From the NCBI GenBank assembly GCA_032716605.1, contig CM064480.1, positions 42,329,013 through 42,393,012 of the forward strand: 64,000 nucleotides of DNA. Direction: 5' to 3'. Shown here in pieces: positions 20,996 through 31,500 of this stretch. This DNA is from Paralithodes platypus. Its lineage: Eukaryota > Arthropoda > Malacostraca > Decapoda > Lithodidae. Position numbers and translations under genes: made by a program. The stretch's first letter is position 1. The number at the start of each line of letters is the position of its first letter. The notes below the pieces were generated by a model. It was not told where the DNA came from, did not search any database, and saw only the letters and a list, made by a program, of their open reading frames with translations.

Positions 20996-21075
20996 AAATA
21001 TCGATACTTGGATGGGGATAAAAGTCTTAAACCAGTTGGCTGAATGGGGCTGAATGGATACAAAGGTGATACGAG
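20996..21075. repeat. Fragment of the 370-bp foldback family (right half)
   Basis: TGGATGGGGATAAAAGTCTT then AGTTGGCTGAATGGGGC and GAATGGATACAA match the right halves of the copies at 22105, 46635 and 50498. Confidence 0.75.
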
Positions 21076-21117
21076 AGGTGCATAGAAAAAAGGGTTGACA
21101 GGTTCACTATAGGCCTA

Positions 21118-21645
21118 ATAATTTTTTTTTACCCACCTCGCCGAAGGTGCTCTTTGGCCTCGGCAGGTGTGTCTTGAGCATTCCGCGATGTCGCAAGGCC
21201 CTTCGCATGCCTCGTGCGGAGCATACCCCTGGCGGGTATACTCTCGGCGAGTACTTGTGCGCACATCGACGACTAATCGACGAGGAAATTGCCGATGACT
21301 CTTGTGCATCGTCGATGTTCTCAGACAATCTGAGAGCATCGGCGAGCTGCCATGCAGCGTTGCAAATTTTTTTTTTGTGAGAATCCCTCCGTGATATCTC
21401 GCCGATGTCGTCGATGATCCCCGAGGGCCTCTCGGATCATTCTGCAATGTTCGACGATGCGTGCGAGGGCAATGAACCCTCGTGTGTCCTCGTCCCAAAT
21501 TTTGAACAAACCGAACATTTGTGACAACCCTCGAGGGTCCATGCGAGGCCGGCCGAAGCATACGATTATTATGCGAGGGTATACGTTTGTTGTCCGACAT
21601 GTCACGAATATAGGTGTCGCCGGTGAAAATCGTAAGAAATCGCAC
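21118..21645. repeat. CpG-rich block with reiterated CGA-core motifs
   Basis: Many copies of CGAGG, TCGTCGATG and GCCGATG in both orientations, with poly-T interruptions at 21121 and 21366. The 198-residue minus-strand frame across it (21115-21711) has no family signature and seems a by-product of stop-poor composition. Probably the interior of a DNA transposon, comparable in style to 519-1577, though no terminal inverted repeat was found. Confidence 0.45.
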
Positions 21646-21751
21646 ATGTGGGAAAGGGGCATAAGCAGGTAAAGTGTGAGATGGAAAGATAATTAAAACA
21701 TGGAGAAACATATGGATAGAAAAAAAAAAATTACAAACTATGGTTTGCTAA

Positions 21752-21753
21752 GT

Positions 21754-21814
<61 letters not shown>

Positions 21815-21910
21815 TATATATATACCGGTATATATATACAGTATATATATATATACCGGTATATATATATATTATATATATATATATACTGTATATATAT
21901 ATATATACTG

Positions 21911-21952
<42 letters not shown>

Positions 21953-21998
21953 TTGTGTGTGTGTGCGTGGGTTTGTGTATGTGTGTGTGTCTGGGAGA
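21752..21998. repeat. (TA)n and (TG)n microsatellite with ACCGGTATAT interruptions
   Basis: TA runs from about 21752 to 21945, broken by TACCGGTA and TACAGTA/TACTGTA, followed by imperfect TG repeats to about 21998. Confidence 0.95.
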
Positions 21999-22104
21999 AC
22001 GATAAATGGAGTCAGAAGTAGGAATGAAGAGTGGTGTAGCGAGAAATAGAATATTATAGGGAATTTATATTGTTGTGGAAAGTGTGGGGGAACAAGTGGT
22101 ATAA

Positions 22105-22483
22105 TTAAGGGGGCTCACCTAGTTTTTTTCTTTTCTCTTTCTCTCCCTCTCTCTTTGGCTTGTATCTATTCGGCCCCATTCAGCCTGTTTTAAGATGTTT
22201 ACCCACATCCAGGTGTCAATATTTTCCTGGCGAGCGGTAGTGAGCCAGCATATATATATTTTTGTTTTGACAGCAAGCTAAATTTGTACATTTTTCGATA
22301 GAAAAATGTCTCCGGCAAAGCCGGATTTCTCCATACAATGCTGGCTCGCTATTGCTCGCCAGGAAGAAATCGACACCTGGATTGGTATAAACCAGTTGGC
22401 TGAATGGGGCCGAATGGATACAAGCCAGGGAAAGAGAGAAAAGGAGAGAAAGATAGAAAAAAAAAGCCGGTGACCCCCCTTAA
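22105..22483. mobile_element. Foldback MITE (370-bp family), copy 1
   Basis: Bounded by TTAA at 22105-22108 and 22480-22483. The left arm (GGGGGCTCACC ... TGGCTTGTATC ... GGCCCCATTCAGCC ... GAGCGGTAGTGAGCCAGCAT) is mirrored in the right arm (ATGCTGGCTCGC ... GGCTGAATGGGGCCGAATGG ... GTGACCCCCC), so nearly the whole element is one inverted repeat. The centre holds a second small hairpin (GAAAAATGTCTCCGGC / GCCGGATTTCT). Other copies: 33405-34474, 46635-47003, 50498-50875. The TTAA may be a target duplication. Confidence 0.85.
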
Positions 22484-22777
22484 ACTGAAGGATATAAGTG
22501 AATAGATCAATTACTATGAGTTTATACATCATACTGGACTGTACAAATAAAGTGCGAAATGCTACTAGAATTAACACAACAACAAAAACCTTGTGATGGA
22601 TAAATACGGTTGCAATTGAAAATATTACTTTAGCGAAAATACTATAGGTTTTGAAATAGAATTGTAGAAATAAACGGACCGTAAAAAGACAAGGAAAGGC
22701 GGGAGGAAAGCGAAGTGACAGCGGGATATAAGAGGGCTTGGAACGGACACATTGTACAGTATATTATAAGAATAGTA

Positions 22778-22812
22778 GTAGAAATAATAATAATAGTAAT
22801 TATAATATTAAT

Positions 22813-22851
<39 letters not shown>

Positions 22852-22892
22852 ACATATTAATAATAATAATCATAATAATAATAAGTGTATTT
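22778..22892. repeat. (AAT)n microsatellite
   Basis: Imperfect AAT repeats with two short interruptions. Confidence 0.93.
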
Positions 22893-23062
22893 TTTTCGGG
22901 TGAAAAATACACAAGGAGTCAGAAGTGTAATTGAAACACTGGTAGTGTGCGAACAATTTAACTGTATAATGTATTTGTAGTGAGGAAAACAGAAAGAAGA
23001 AATGTATTGGAGTGAAAAGATTTTTTTTTTGTTAATAGAATTCTAGAGACATGTGGAACAAA

Positions 23063-23063
23063 T

Positions 23064-23141
<78 letters not shown>
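23063..23141. repeat. (GA)n microsatellite
   Basis: Long GA run with one GC interruption, followed by a G run. A second short CT run lies at 23241-23263. Confidence 0.97.
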
Positions 23142-23144
<3 letters not shown>

Positions 23145-23309
23145 GGGGGGGGGGAGCGAATTGACAGCAGGATGTAAAGATGACGTGGAACAGGCAGAAA
23201 GTACAGATAGGGAGAAAAACTTTATATTGTTATATTTAATATCTCTCTCTCTCTCTCTCTCTCGTAATAATATGCAAACCTTGACGAACGTAGAGAGAGA
23301 GAGAGTTAC

Positions 23310-23990
23310 ATAGATACACAGACCTTGCGGTCCCTACTAGACAGTACGGACTAATGCTTACATATCATTTGCTACAAAGTGGAATGTAATGATACCAAAG
23401 CCTTTTTCCCCACTCACCACTCCCGCCGACCTTGGGTTGGCATGAAATTAAGTTGGGGAAACAAAGCCCCCAGCAGAATGATAACATTTATAATGGGGAA
23501 TTCATTGTATAGAGGGAAATTGAAAAATATTGTATACCACTGATGCTTAACCAAACTGTTTTTTGTTTTGTGTTTGCCTAAATTACTCCAACCTCGGAAT
23601 GGATGTCTAGACTCCTTATGAATGTGTCAAATGTAATACATTGTGCCACTTTCTCAGACAGTTTGTTACACTCGTTGACCACACTGTATGTGAAGAAGTC
23701 CTTTATGACATCGAGATTCGCCCTCCTATTTTGTCATTTTATTCCATTTCCCCGAGTTAATTGAACTATTATTGAATTTGAACAGTGAATCTACATCAAT
23801 ATTGTCAAAACCCTTTAATATCTTGAAACACTCAATTACTTGACCTCGCAATCTTCTTTTCTTAAGTGGAAACAAATTTATTGTGTATGCTATTACCTGA
23901 TGATTTATTCCTCAGTGACGTTATCAACTTTGTAGCTCTACGCTGCACTGACTCAAGTTTATCAATGTCCTTGCTCAAAATCTGATAAGG
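23310..23990 (-). pseudogene. CR1-like retrotransposon C-terminus and 3' end, copy 1
   Basis: The minus strand from about 23985 reads LSKDIDKLESVQRRATKLI, KKRRLRGQVIECFKILKGFD and VDSLFKFNNS, the conserved C-terminal tail of CR1-type non-LTR polyproteins (the lE.vQrraTklip / kRRlRGdLie.fKil pattern). The segment to 23590 has further remnants with frameshifts. The 3' end contains AGACCTTGCGGTCC, a short hairpin, next to TACATAGATACA repeats (23308-23340), also seen at 24030 and 26968. 5'-truncated and inactive. Confidence 0.85.
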
Positions 23991-24027
23991 AAAGAGGTAC
24001 AAAGAGTTACAAGTAATAGTTAGTATC

Positions 24028-24863
24028 TGAGACCTTGCGGTCCATTCCGGGGAGATACTCGAAGTGGAAGCAGAGAGATTGCTTAGTGCACTACACTCAT
24101 TAGAGAGTGAGCTAAATACTATCTACTCTCTTCTTGAACTACTGAAGAACTGATAACAACTTCTAAGGGAAGTTTGTTCCAGGTAGAACAGATCTTATAT
24201 GTGATAAAGTTTCCACAAATAGGCTTACTAGTGCTGAATCTAATTTCCAGCCATGGTTGCGTGTTGTATTTATATTGAGGCTAAACATTTTGCTATAATC
24301 TACATTGTCAAGCCCAGTAAGTATTTTTTTAAACTTCAATGAGCTGACCTCGTAGTTTGCGTGAGTCTAACTGAAAGAGATCAAGAGCTCTCAACCGGTC
24401 CTTATAGCTCAGTCTTCTAATCGATGGAATAAGCTTTGTAGCCCTAGTTTGTACTCTTTCCAGTCGCTTAATATCTTTCCTGAGTGCTGGAGACCAAAAT
24501 TGAACAGCATACTCCAGGAGAGGCCATATTAGAGCGTTGTAAAGTGTGAGGACTATATCCTTATTTCTATACTAAAATTGGCTCTTAATAATTATAGCCT
24601 AATCATTTCTGAGCTTTCTTCTCTACTTTAATGCACTGCTTGGAAAACTTTAGGTCATTGCTAATCAGAACACCCAAATATTTTTTCCAAGTCAATCACT
24701 TCCAGAGGCATCTCCAATAACGAATAGCCTGACTTGGTGCTTGGTTGACCGGTATGCATCACCTTGCACTTTTCCAAGTTTAGAGGCATCTGTCATGTCT
24801 CTGACCATTCACTCAGTCTGTTGAGCTCCATCCTGAGCTGTTCAACCCCTTTTGGGTCCTTTA

Positions 24864-24870
<7 letters not shown>
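24028..24870 (-). pseudogene. CR1-like retrotransposon fragment, copy 2
   Basis: Reading from 24870: DPKGVEQLRMELNRLSEWSE then (after a stop) KCKVMHTGQPSTKSGYSL, MPLEVIDLEK with frameshift, VLISNDLKFSKQCIKVEKKA, a break, KDIVLTLYNALIWPLLEYA, VQFWSPALRKDIKRLERVQ, TRATKLIPSIRRLSYKDRL and LDLFQLDSRKLRGQLIEV. This covers the reverse transcriptase thumb and C-terminal tail of a CR1-type element. The 3' end carries the GACCTTGCGGTCC hairpin near 24030. It is more complete than copy 1 but has several stops. A GA microsatellite abuts its truncated 5' side. Confidence 0.88.

Positions 24871-24893
<23 letters not shown>
24871..24893. repeat. (GA)n microsatellite
   Basis: GA run at the 5' truncation point of the CR1-like copy. 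Similar runs occur at 25351-25369 and 25453-25479. Confidence 0.95.
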
Positions 24894-24894
<1 letters not shown>

Positions 24895-24899
24895 CGAAA

Positions 24900-25640
24900 A
24901 TAAATAAAAGAGGAAAGACAAAACTGGCAGGCAGCATATACGCAAAATAGACAGGCAGGAAAACAAAAACATGGAAAAATGAGACAGGAAGAGAATCAAG
25001 GAAGAAAAGTAGGAAAATATAGAATATGGTAATGGTAATCAAAAGAGCGTGAACGGAGAGTGACGTTATTGCTTTGTAGGTAATTAAATAGATGAGCAGA
25101 AATCCAGAATAGACGAGAATCCTATAGTATCCAGGCTAGAACAAAGTGACATAATTAGGGAGACAAACAAATGTACAGACAAAGTGAAAGGCAGGGATAT
25201 AGACAAACACAGAAACAAGCAGGCAGGGGAGCGAACACATGAGCAAGAGAACATAGCACAGAGACATGAATGGAAGGGTAAGAGGCAGAAGAGGAAAGGG
25301 GCAGTACAGGCACGCTTGCATGAAACCACTGACGTTCACGAAGACAAGCTGAGAGAGAGAGAGAGAGAGAGGAGTAGAATAGAATGAGCAGGACATCTAG
25401 CCGAAGGGAGCCTTGTTTTGCACCAGGATTGTGTGATAAAAGACAAGAGCAAGAGAGAGAGAGAGAGAGAGAGAGAGATAAAGATCAAACACAAGCAAGC
25501 ACAAGTCTGAAATATTCCTTCCCAGACAGAATTCGGCACAAGATGGACAATAGGTGCAGAAAAAGCAGCAGCGGCCTACATACATATTGATATACATATT
25601 TAAAACTTAAAATCGTTCTCGCCTCTTCTCCGGTGACTCC
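24900..25640. other. Purine-rich sequence without a gene
   Basis: A-rich, pyrimidine-poor on the plus strand, with two GA microsatellites (25351-25369, 25453-25479). The overlapping short frames are low complexity. Confidence 0.6.
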
Positions 25641-25965
25641 TGAATAGATCGTGTTAAAAGTTTTTTTTTTTTTTTAAAAAGACCTCCGTCTACGTATTGT
25701 GAAAAACCTGTTATCCTCCGGCAAATTGTGGGGTTGAGTGAGTGAAGGGGGGGACAGTGAATGAAGGAGGATGCATGTTTTTCATAATACGTGTTGCTAG
25801 CCCCAAACGCGCGAGCAACTGTGGCTTTCAACCATCCGACACATCCCCTTTTATTAATGTGCATCACACATGTTACATACAAATAAGGTTTATGTTTTGT
25901 TTTACCCTACTGTGGAAAGACTACGGATACACCACTCCTGCCGGGGCCTCACGCAGTGGCATGAC

Positions 25966-26935
25966 TCAGTCCTGTCGAACTGAGCTCATGACACTGGTGG
26001 CATTGCCCCGGAGGATAGCCATCCCTAGTCTTTGCTTGAGCCAGAGGGTTTCCCGGGGTTCTCCTGAAACTTCTCTGATTTTACGGCCTATTTCATTCAC
26101 CATCTTAAGGGTGGTGGGGCCGAAGACTCCTGAAGTTTCAAATGCCAGGGGCTCGAACTGATGAATTCTGGCGATGGCTTGATATTTTTCTCGCTTTTTA
26201 TTTTCTGCTATCCGGGCGGCTTCACCTGCTTCGTCGGCGTTTCTGGCGGCGTTGGTTGTGGAGAAAGTGTCAACACATGTGGCATCCCACACGAGGCACC
26301 GGCCATTCTTGTAAGGGAAAGTGGTCATCCCATCTGGCCGTTTGCCGTCTTCTCTGTGAAGTCCATGTGGTTCGAGGATTGATGCACAGTTAGCACTCTG
26401 CAGGGCCCGTTTTATGACATTATTTAGTGCAGAGTGTCTTGGCAGGCGGCCTGCGTTGTAATTACATGACAAGGCATGGTGACCTTGAGCATCCATCCTC
26501 CCATCACACTTGCAAGTGTGTGGGTGACAAACTGCCGCACCCACTCTGAGCGCGATGGCGACCCGGAGCGCTTCAGCATCCAAGTGAGTTCCAAGAGGTG
26601 GGATGGGGATGGCGTGTAACCACAAGCCACTCTCCGAACGGGCGGCTGCCTGGAGGCGTGCTTTTGCAACCTGGTCTGCATTGGTTAGGAGATTTTCTTG
26701 AGTTTTCTTCGCCGAGATGGTATCCCACGCTTTCTGCTTGCTCCTGGAGGTACCCTGAGGCTCCTCCTCTACTCCTGTACTTCCCTTCCAGGTGTTAATC
26801 GCTGCTGTTACGTCCCCATTAAGTGTCATTCCGGGTTTAGAATAAAGGATGGACAATACGAGGTCGTTGGTCGCGATGGGTGCAGGGGTACGGAGGGAGA
26901 GTTGGTTTGAATAGGGATGGAGGATTGATAAGAAA
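25966..26935 (-). pseudogene. Retroelement polyprotein C-terminus with candidate PD-(D/E)XK-like nuclease
   Basis: The frame is open from about 26935 to its stop at 25966, ~320 residues, with no start context, so it is the 3' part of a longer polyprotein. In order: KAWDTISAKKTQENLL, KARLQAAARSESGLWLHAIP, VAIALRVGAAVCHPHTCKC, the zinc-binding-like C-x-C...GHHALSC...RH, ALNNVIKRALQSA, EPHGL, then KRPDGMTTFP and LVWDATCVDTFS. The RPD followed 14-16 residues later by an acidic residue before a hydrophobic strand resembles the restriction-like endonuclease of some non-LTR retrotransposons (R2-type), which cuts the target before reverse transcription. That assignment is inference from motif spacing. 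Similar C-termini are widespread in invertebrate retroelements (from memory). The upstream reverse transcriptase is absent. Confidence 0.7.
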
Positions 26936-26959
26936 AGGAAAGTATATAATGTATATAGA

Positions 26960-27050
26960 TTTACATAGATACACTGACCACACAGACCTTGCTATCAAAG
27001 CGAGGTGGTCAGGACTTAATCCTAGTAGAGACAGCCGGACCCAAATATAG
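26960..27050 (-). pseudogene. CR1-like 3' end fragment
   Basis: TTACATAGATACACTGACCA and CACAGACCTTGC..TC with a following CGAGGTGGTCAGGACTTAAT resemble the 3' ends at 23308-23340 and 24028. Only tail sequence is left. Confidence 0.5.
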
Positions 27051-27054
27051 AAAA

Positions 27055-27475
27055 GTGGAACTAAAGGATATCACAGCGGAAGGAGGGGATGGACAGGAGA
27101 TGTATAGGGAGGCTAGATGGGATGGATGGAATAAGGCAGATTGACTAGAGATGGATGGTAAATAGAAAGGGGAGGGGTGAGATTGTGTACAAATATAAAG
27201 GAAATGGTTTATACTAATTTGTAGGTATAAACAATATGATATACTACTATAAACATATAGTATAAGTAATGGGTAGTAAGGTGTTGATTCTAGGTGTTAC
27301 ATTGGATGACTTATATCCTATATAAGGTAGTTTAATCCTATATATAGAAAAATCGTTCATTATATATAAATTGATATGGAAAACTATGGTTACATATACA
27401 ATATATATAAAATGCTGTAGTTGCTGGTAAAAGTTATAGTGTTAATGAAAGGCAATTGAGGGTTAAATGTGAGGG
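27055..27475. other. No recognisable gene
   Basis: Purine-rich then AT-rich sequence with no family signature. Confidence 0.5.
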
Positions 27476-27479
27476 TTAT

Positions 27480-27775
27480 AGAAGGATAGGGAGTGGAGGG
27501 GAGAGGGAATGAATGTGGAAGGACAGGGAGTGGTGAGGAGAGGGAATGAGTGGAAAGATAGGGAGTGGAGAGGAGAGGGAATGAGTGTGGAAGGATAGGG
27601 AGTGGAGAGGAGGAGGAATGAGTGTGGAAGGATACGGAGTGGAGAGGAGAGGGAATGAGTGTGGAAGGATAGGGAGTGGAGAGGAGAGGGAATGAGTGTG
27701 GAAGGATAGGGAGTGGAGAGGAGATGTGTGGAAGGAGAGGGAGAGTGTGGAAGGAGAGGAATGGATGTGGAAGGA
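27480..27775. repeat. ~37-bp purine-rich minisatellite
   Basis: About eight units of GGAAGGATAGGGAGTGGAGA plus GGAGAGGGAATGAGTGT, spaced 35-37 bp. The 111-residue minus-strand frame across it is a repeat by-product. Confidence 0.9.
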
Positions 27776-27871
27776 TGCTCGGGAAGGGAGTGACGCTAGT
27801 AGAGAGGACAATAACAGGAGAGGGGAGGGAGGGAGGGAGGGAGGGAGGAAGAGGTTGTGAGTGGAGGGAGG

Positions 27872-28087
27872 TTAACCCTTTGAGTACCAGCGACGTGTGC
27901 TATATCATATTCTTGCTATTTGTAGACGATATTATGCAGCCTAGGAAGGATCTGTGGTAGTTAAAAAGGGTTGGTTGACATAGTTCGAAGCCTTTTTATT
28001 GCTAGAGGTCCCTCCTAAGCTGAATACAATCGTCTAATAGTTGCCAGAATACAATTAAAAGGACGTCCCCGGTACTGTAGGGGTTAA
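27872..28087. mobile_element. Small TTAA-flanked MITE, copy 1
   Basis: 208 bp between TTAA 27872-27875 and 28084-28087. The ends CCCTTTGAGTACCAGCGACG and (reverse complement of the right end) CCCCTACAGTACCGGGGACG are imperfect inverted repeats. Its reverse complement matches the element at 59600-59785 (shared ATTGTATTCTG.CAACT, TTCAGCTTAGGA, ATCCTTCC, ATCGTCTA). Non-coding, piggyBac-like by its TTAA sites. Confidence 0.8.
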
Positions 28088-28157
28088 GGAGTAGAGAGGG
28101 AAGGGAAGGAAGGAGGAAAGAGCTGTGATGGAGGCAGAGTAGAGAGTGAAAGTGATA

Positions 28158-28420
28158 GCAGCTTAGCAGATGGATGTGGACGTTCCGGACAAAAGCGCCA
28201 AATTTGTTCCACATTCTACCCATTGCCTTAGTTTCCCATTTTTGATAGGCACCACTTCCTCCTGATACATTATGGCAGCCATCTTGGATTTTTATGATCG
28301 CCATCGTAGAAAAACCTATATCTATCAATATATCAGCTGCTAAGCCTCTTAGGATCATGATCTTGGTGTCTAAACACACATTTTCTGGGTCAAGGAATGC
28401 AATTATACCATTTAGAAAAG
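28158..28420. repeat. Left terminal inverted repeat of the 5.2-kb element
   Basis: Reverse complement of about 33094-33354, with most positions matching by eye over ~240 bp. It includes the sequence CATTATGGCAGCCATCTTGG. Confidence 0.85.
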
Positions 28421-28432
28421 GACTAGCTTGAT

Positions 28433-28438
28433 TTTATT
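28433..28438 (-). promoter_or_regulatory. Polyadenylation signal AATAAA of the element gene
   Basis: AATAAA on the minus strand, about 70 bp past the TAA stop at 28506-28508 and just inside the left terminal repeat; well placed for the long gene. Confidence 0.5.
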
Positions 28439-28505
28439 AACACAAAGAAAATGAATAGGCCTATAAGATAATTTACAGTCATCACACCAATGCTTCATGA
28501 TTGCG

Positions 28506-31500
28506 TTACTTCTGACAATAACAACTGCAGAATTCAGTGCACCTCCAGTTGGCCTTTCTGCATGCACATCTTGCAGCACATCCTTTTGGACTCTTGCAGC
28601 CACATTTGACTAGTTCACTGCAGACCTTACAGGCCACAGGTAATGTCGTCCACACAGGAACCCACGACTGGCTGTCCTCACCCAGAGTCCATCCCCAGCC
28701 TTCTGGACTCGGTGCATGTTGTACACTATGCTCACTGGTTTACCATATTCCACTCTGATAAGCAACTCGCTTACAATGCTGCAGCAGAGCATCCTGGGTT
28801 GGGGGGAGGGCCTCCATTGTCTTACCCTTCAGGCAAAACAGCTCCTTTCTGGCATCATCCACATGTTCTAGATCGCTGGCCTTATCATACAGAATGACAG
28901 TGAAGCGTTCCAGCAGCTGGAAATGTTGATCACCAAATGATACATCTGTGTATGGATTACGTGCCATGTGTGTAAAGGCTTCTGTTACATCTTGATAGCA
29001 AAGCCATGCCTCCCATGCCGACTTCTTGCCTCTCCCAAAGAATGCAGACGTGGTATCGCATCCTGTGAAACTGTGGAAGACAGGGAGGGCAACAGACTTT
29101 TCTGTACCCAAGACTTCACAGATAGCATTGATGTGATGATATGTAAAGTGCCTGCCTGTACCAAAGGCAACCCCAATGTTCACATCTTGGCATAAGGTGA
29201 TCAAGTGATGAAACTTGCCAATAAGGATCACCACTACATCGGTGTCAACAGTGCGCACCAGACAGTTGGTACAGCCATTCAGAAGGGCATCCTGTAAGTG
29301 GATTAGCAGCCTAGTATCCGCTTCTTCATGCTCAAACTGTGCCATGGATCGATCAGTTCCTCGGAGGAGAGTAGTGGGACCAGATGTGATGATGATTTCC
29401 TTGTCTTTAGGGCAATCAACAGTGGCAAGTTTGTTGGAAAGGAATGCAAACAGTTCCCGTTTGTTGGTTGGGTCATGCAAAAAGTCGGCCCAGTTTCCTG
29501 GAAGTTTGTTTTTACCTGAAACTTTTCTCCGAATACCCTTTCCTCGCTTTTCTCTAGTGGACTCTTTGATGCTGCTAGGGATGTATTCGTCCCATACAAC
29601 ATCATCTCGTTTTGAGTTTCCTAGTTGTTTTATGATGTGTGGAACAAAGACATGATCAGCATACTCATCAAATGTTATAACGTTGTTAGTGGGGAGCAAG
29701 TGCACCACAGCAGCTCCATCAAGAAGCCTCACATCAATGTAATCGGGAGGATCATTCTGGGTGTCATTGGCCAGAATTTTTAGCAGATCAGATTTCTTTC
29801 CAAAGCGCAGTTTTCCACCATAGTGTTTTCCATTGATAGTGAAGGGGGAAAGGGGTTGGTTCTCATGGCTGAAGAATTTGCTGATGTCACTCATTATGTG
29901 CTGCATTACGATGTACAGGTGAAAAAACAGAGCCACATCATTCTTGAGTAAAGTGATCTTCCCTGCTTGTTTTGTTTTGGCTCTTGGCTGCGGACACCTG
30001 AAGAGAGGAAGGGCATTCTTATTAATCGGATCATGAATGGAGCATGTGTGATCAGTTATCACTTGTTTGAAATACTTGTCATATTTATTCTTTCCTAGAG
30101 ATTGAATTGTTCGCACTGTGTTCACCACAGACTCATCCAGAATATTCTATGTGTCTAGAGCCAGTAACTCACTAACTCATCACTGTCATCAAGGAAAGGG
30201 TTTCCCAGTTCTTTGATGACCTGAGTCAGACTCACAGCCTGCTCCTTACAACTTATCTGTGTGGACAGTCCCTCTTGATGATGATAACCACTGTGGATTT
30301 TTTTCTGGGAAGTATTCCTGTTCAAACTCCTTTAGCAGCCTTGCTTGTTCAGGCCCTGAGACCATCCATTTCCTGAAGGCTGAAGGATTTTCAGTCAAAC
30401 CAACTGCACCCCCAGAATCATTAACCACTTTGTTATTTTGTTCATGGGCTTGATCGATCGGGATAGCCGAGAATCTGTTGGTGGTTTTGTGGATAACCCA
30501 GTGACTGTGCTCCTCAAACTCTTTGAGAATGGGTGCTGGTAGACTCTCCATGTCTCGGATGTGTATTGGGAGCCACTGGGCATAATTGTGGTGGTCTAAA
30601 GAAAAAAAACATGGAGCCAAAGCCTTGAGGCATTGAACATACAGTGAAAAATTCCCCTCTCGTTGTGATCTAATGAAGATGAGGCCCAGGAGTTCCATGT
30701 TGAGAACAGTGTCCCAGTACTGAAATATTGAACTTTTCTGTATAATTTCCTGCCTCCATGCTTTCATAGCTTCATCACTGTGTTCTCCTTCGGTGTGCAT
30801 GAAAGCGTCCTCCTGGAGTTTTGCAAGAGCCAACGCAGTCACCTGGTGTGCATGTCTTGTTTTGGTGAGGTGGGTGGCCTTCAAAAAAGAGTTAGCAGTT
30901 CCTGATGATGCAATGTCTGCTTGTGTCAGTGCATTGGTCCATCCAGATCCCTCCAAGTAGTCACCATATGTTTTCCACATCGCCATCTCTATGTGGAGTC
31001 CACCCAACATTGCTATGATCTTTTCTTCTCCATGCGTGTCAGGCCAGTTCCACTGGGTAAATTTGGCAAGTGCATAGAGTGGTGCATCAAAGGCGATAAC
31101 TGGTATTTGTCCAGGATTGAGAAATTTTGTTGCCCACTGCAAAACATTCATTCCATGCTTGATCATAGCTGCTGTAGCTGCTTTCTCATAGAAAAGGGGC
31201 AAGAGCTGTGTAAGGGTGGTGTGAACATCTACTGATATATCTTGCATGGAGGCATGGAATGCTGACCAGGCTACAGTGTCACCCTGTTCAACTGCATCAC
31301 TCTCCAGTAGTTGACAAGCATGCTTCAGCCAGCTCTCCTCCTTCAATTGTGCCCTTGCCAGTTGTCTCTGTTTTGGTGCTGTTAAATTTGACAGTTCTGG
31401 AACTGACACATTTGCTGTCTTCAGAGCTACAGCTGGTACAGTGGTAAAGCTGTCTGGCAACTGGTGATTCTTCTTGGTATCAGCCAAGCGCAGTTTGATA

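Noticed and set aside
21115..21711. A 198-residue minus-strand reading frame
   Set aside because: It spans the CpG-rich motif cluster and a poly-T interruption, shows no family motif and looks like a by-product of stop-poor composition.
22700..23215. Two related phrases (GCGAAGTGACAGCGGGATAT and GCGAATTGACAGCAGGATGT) as ends of an element
   Set aside because: Direct rather than inverted, about 45-60 bp long, and no boundaries or duplications could be seen; too weak to call.
29215..29655. A 146-residue plus-strand frame opposite the nuclease-like gene
   Set aside because: It is the antisense shadow of the conserved minus-strand coding sequence.
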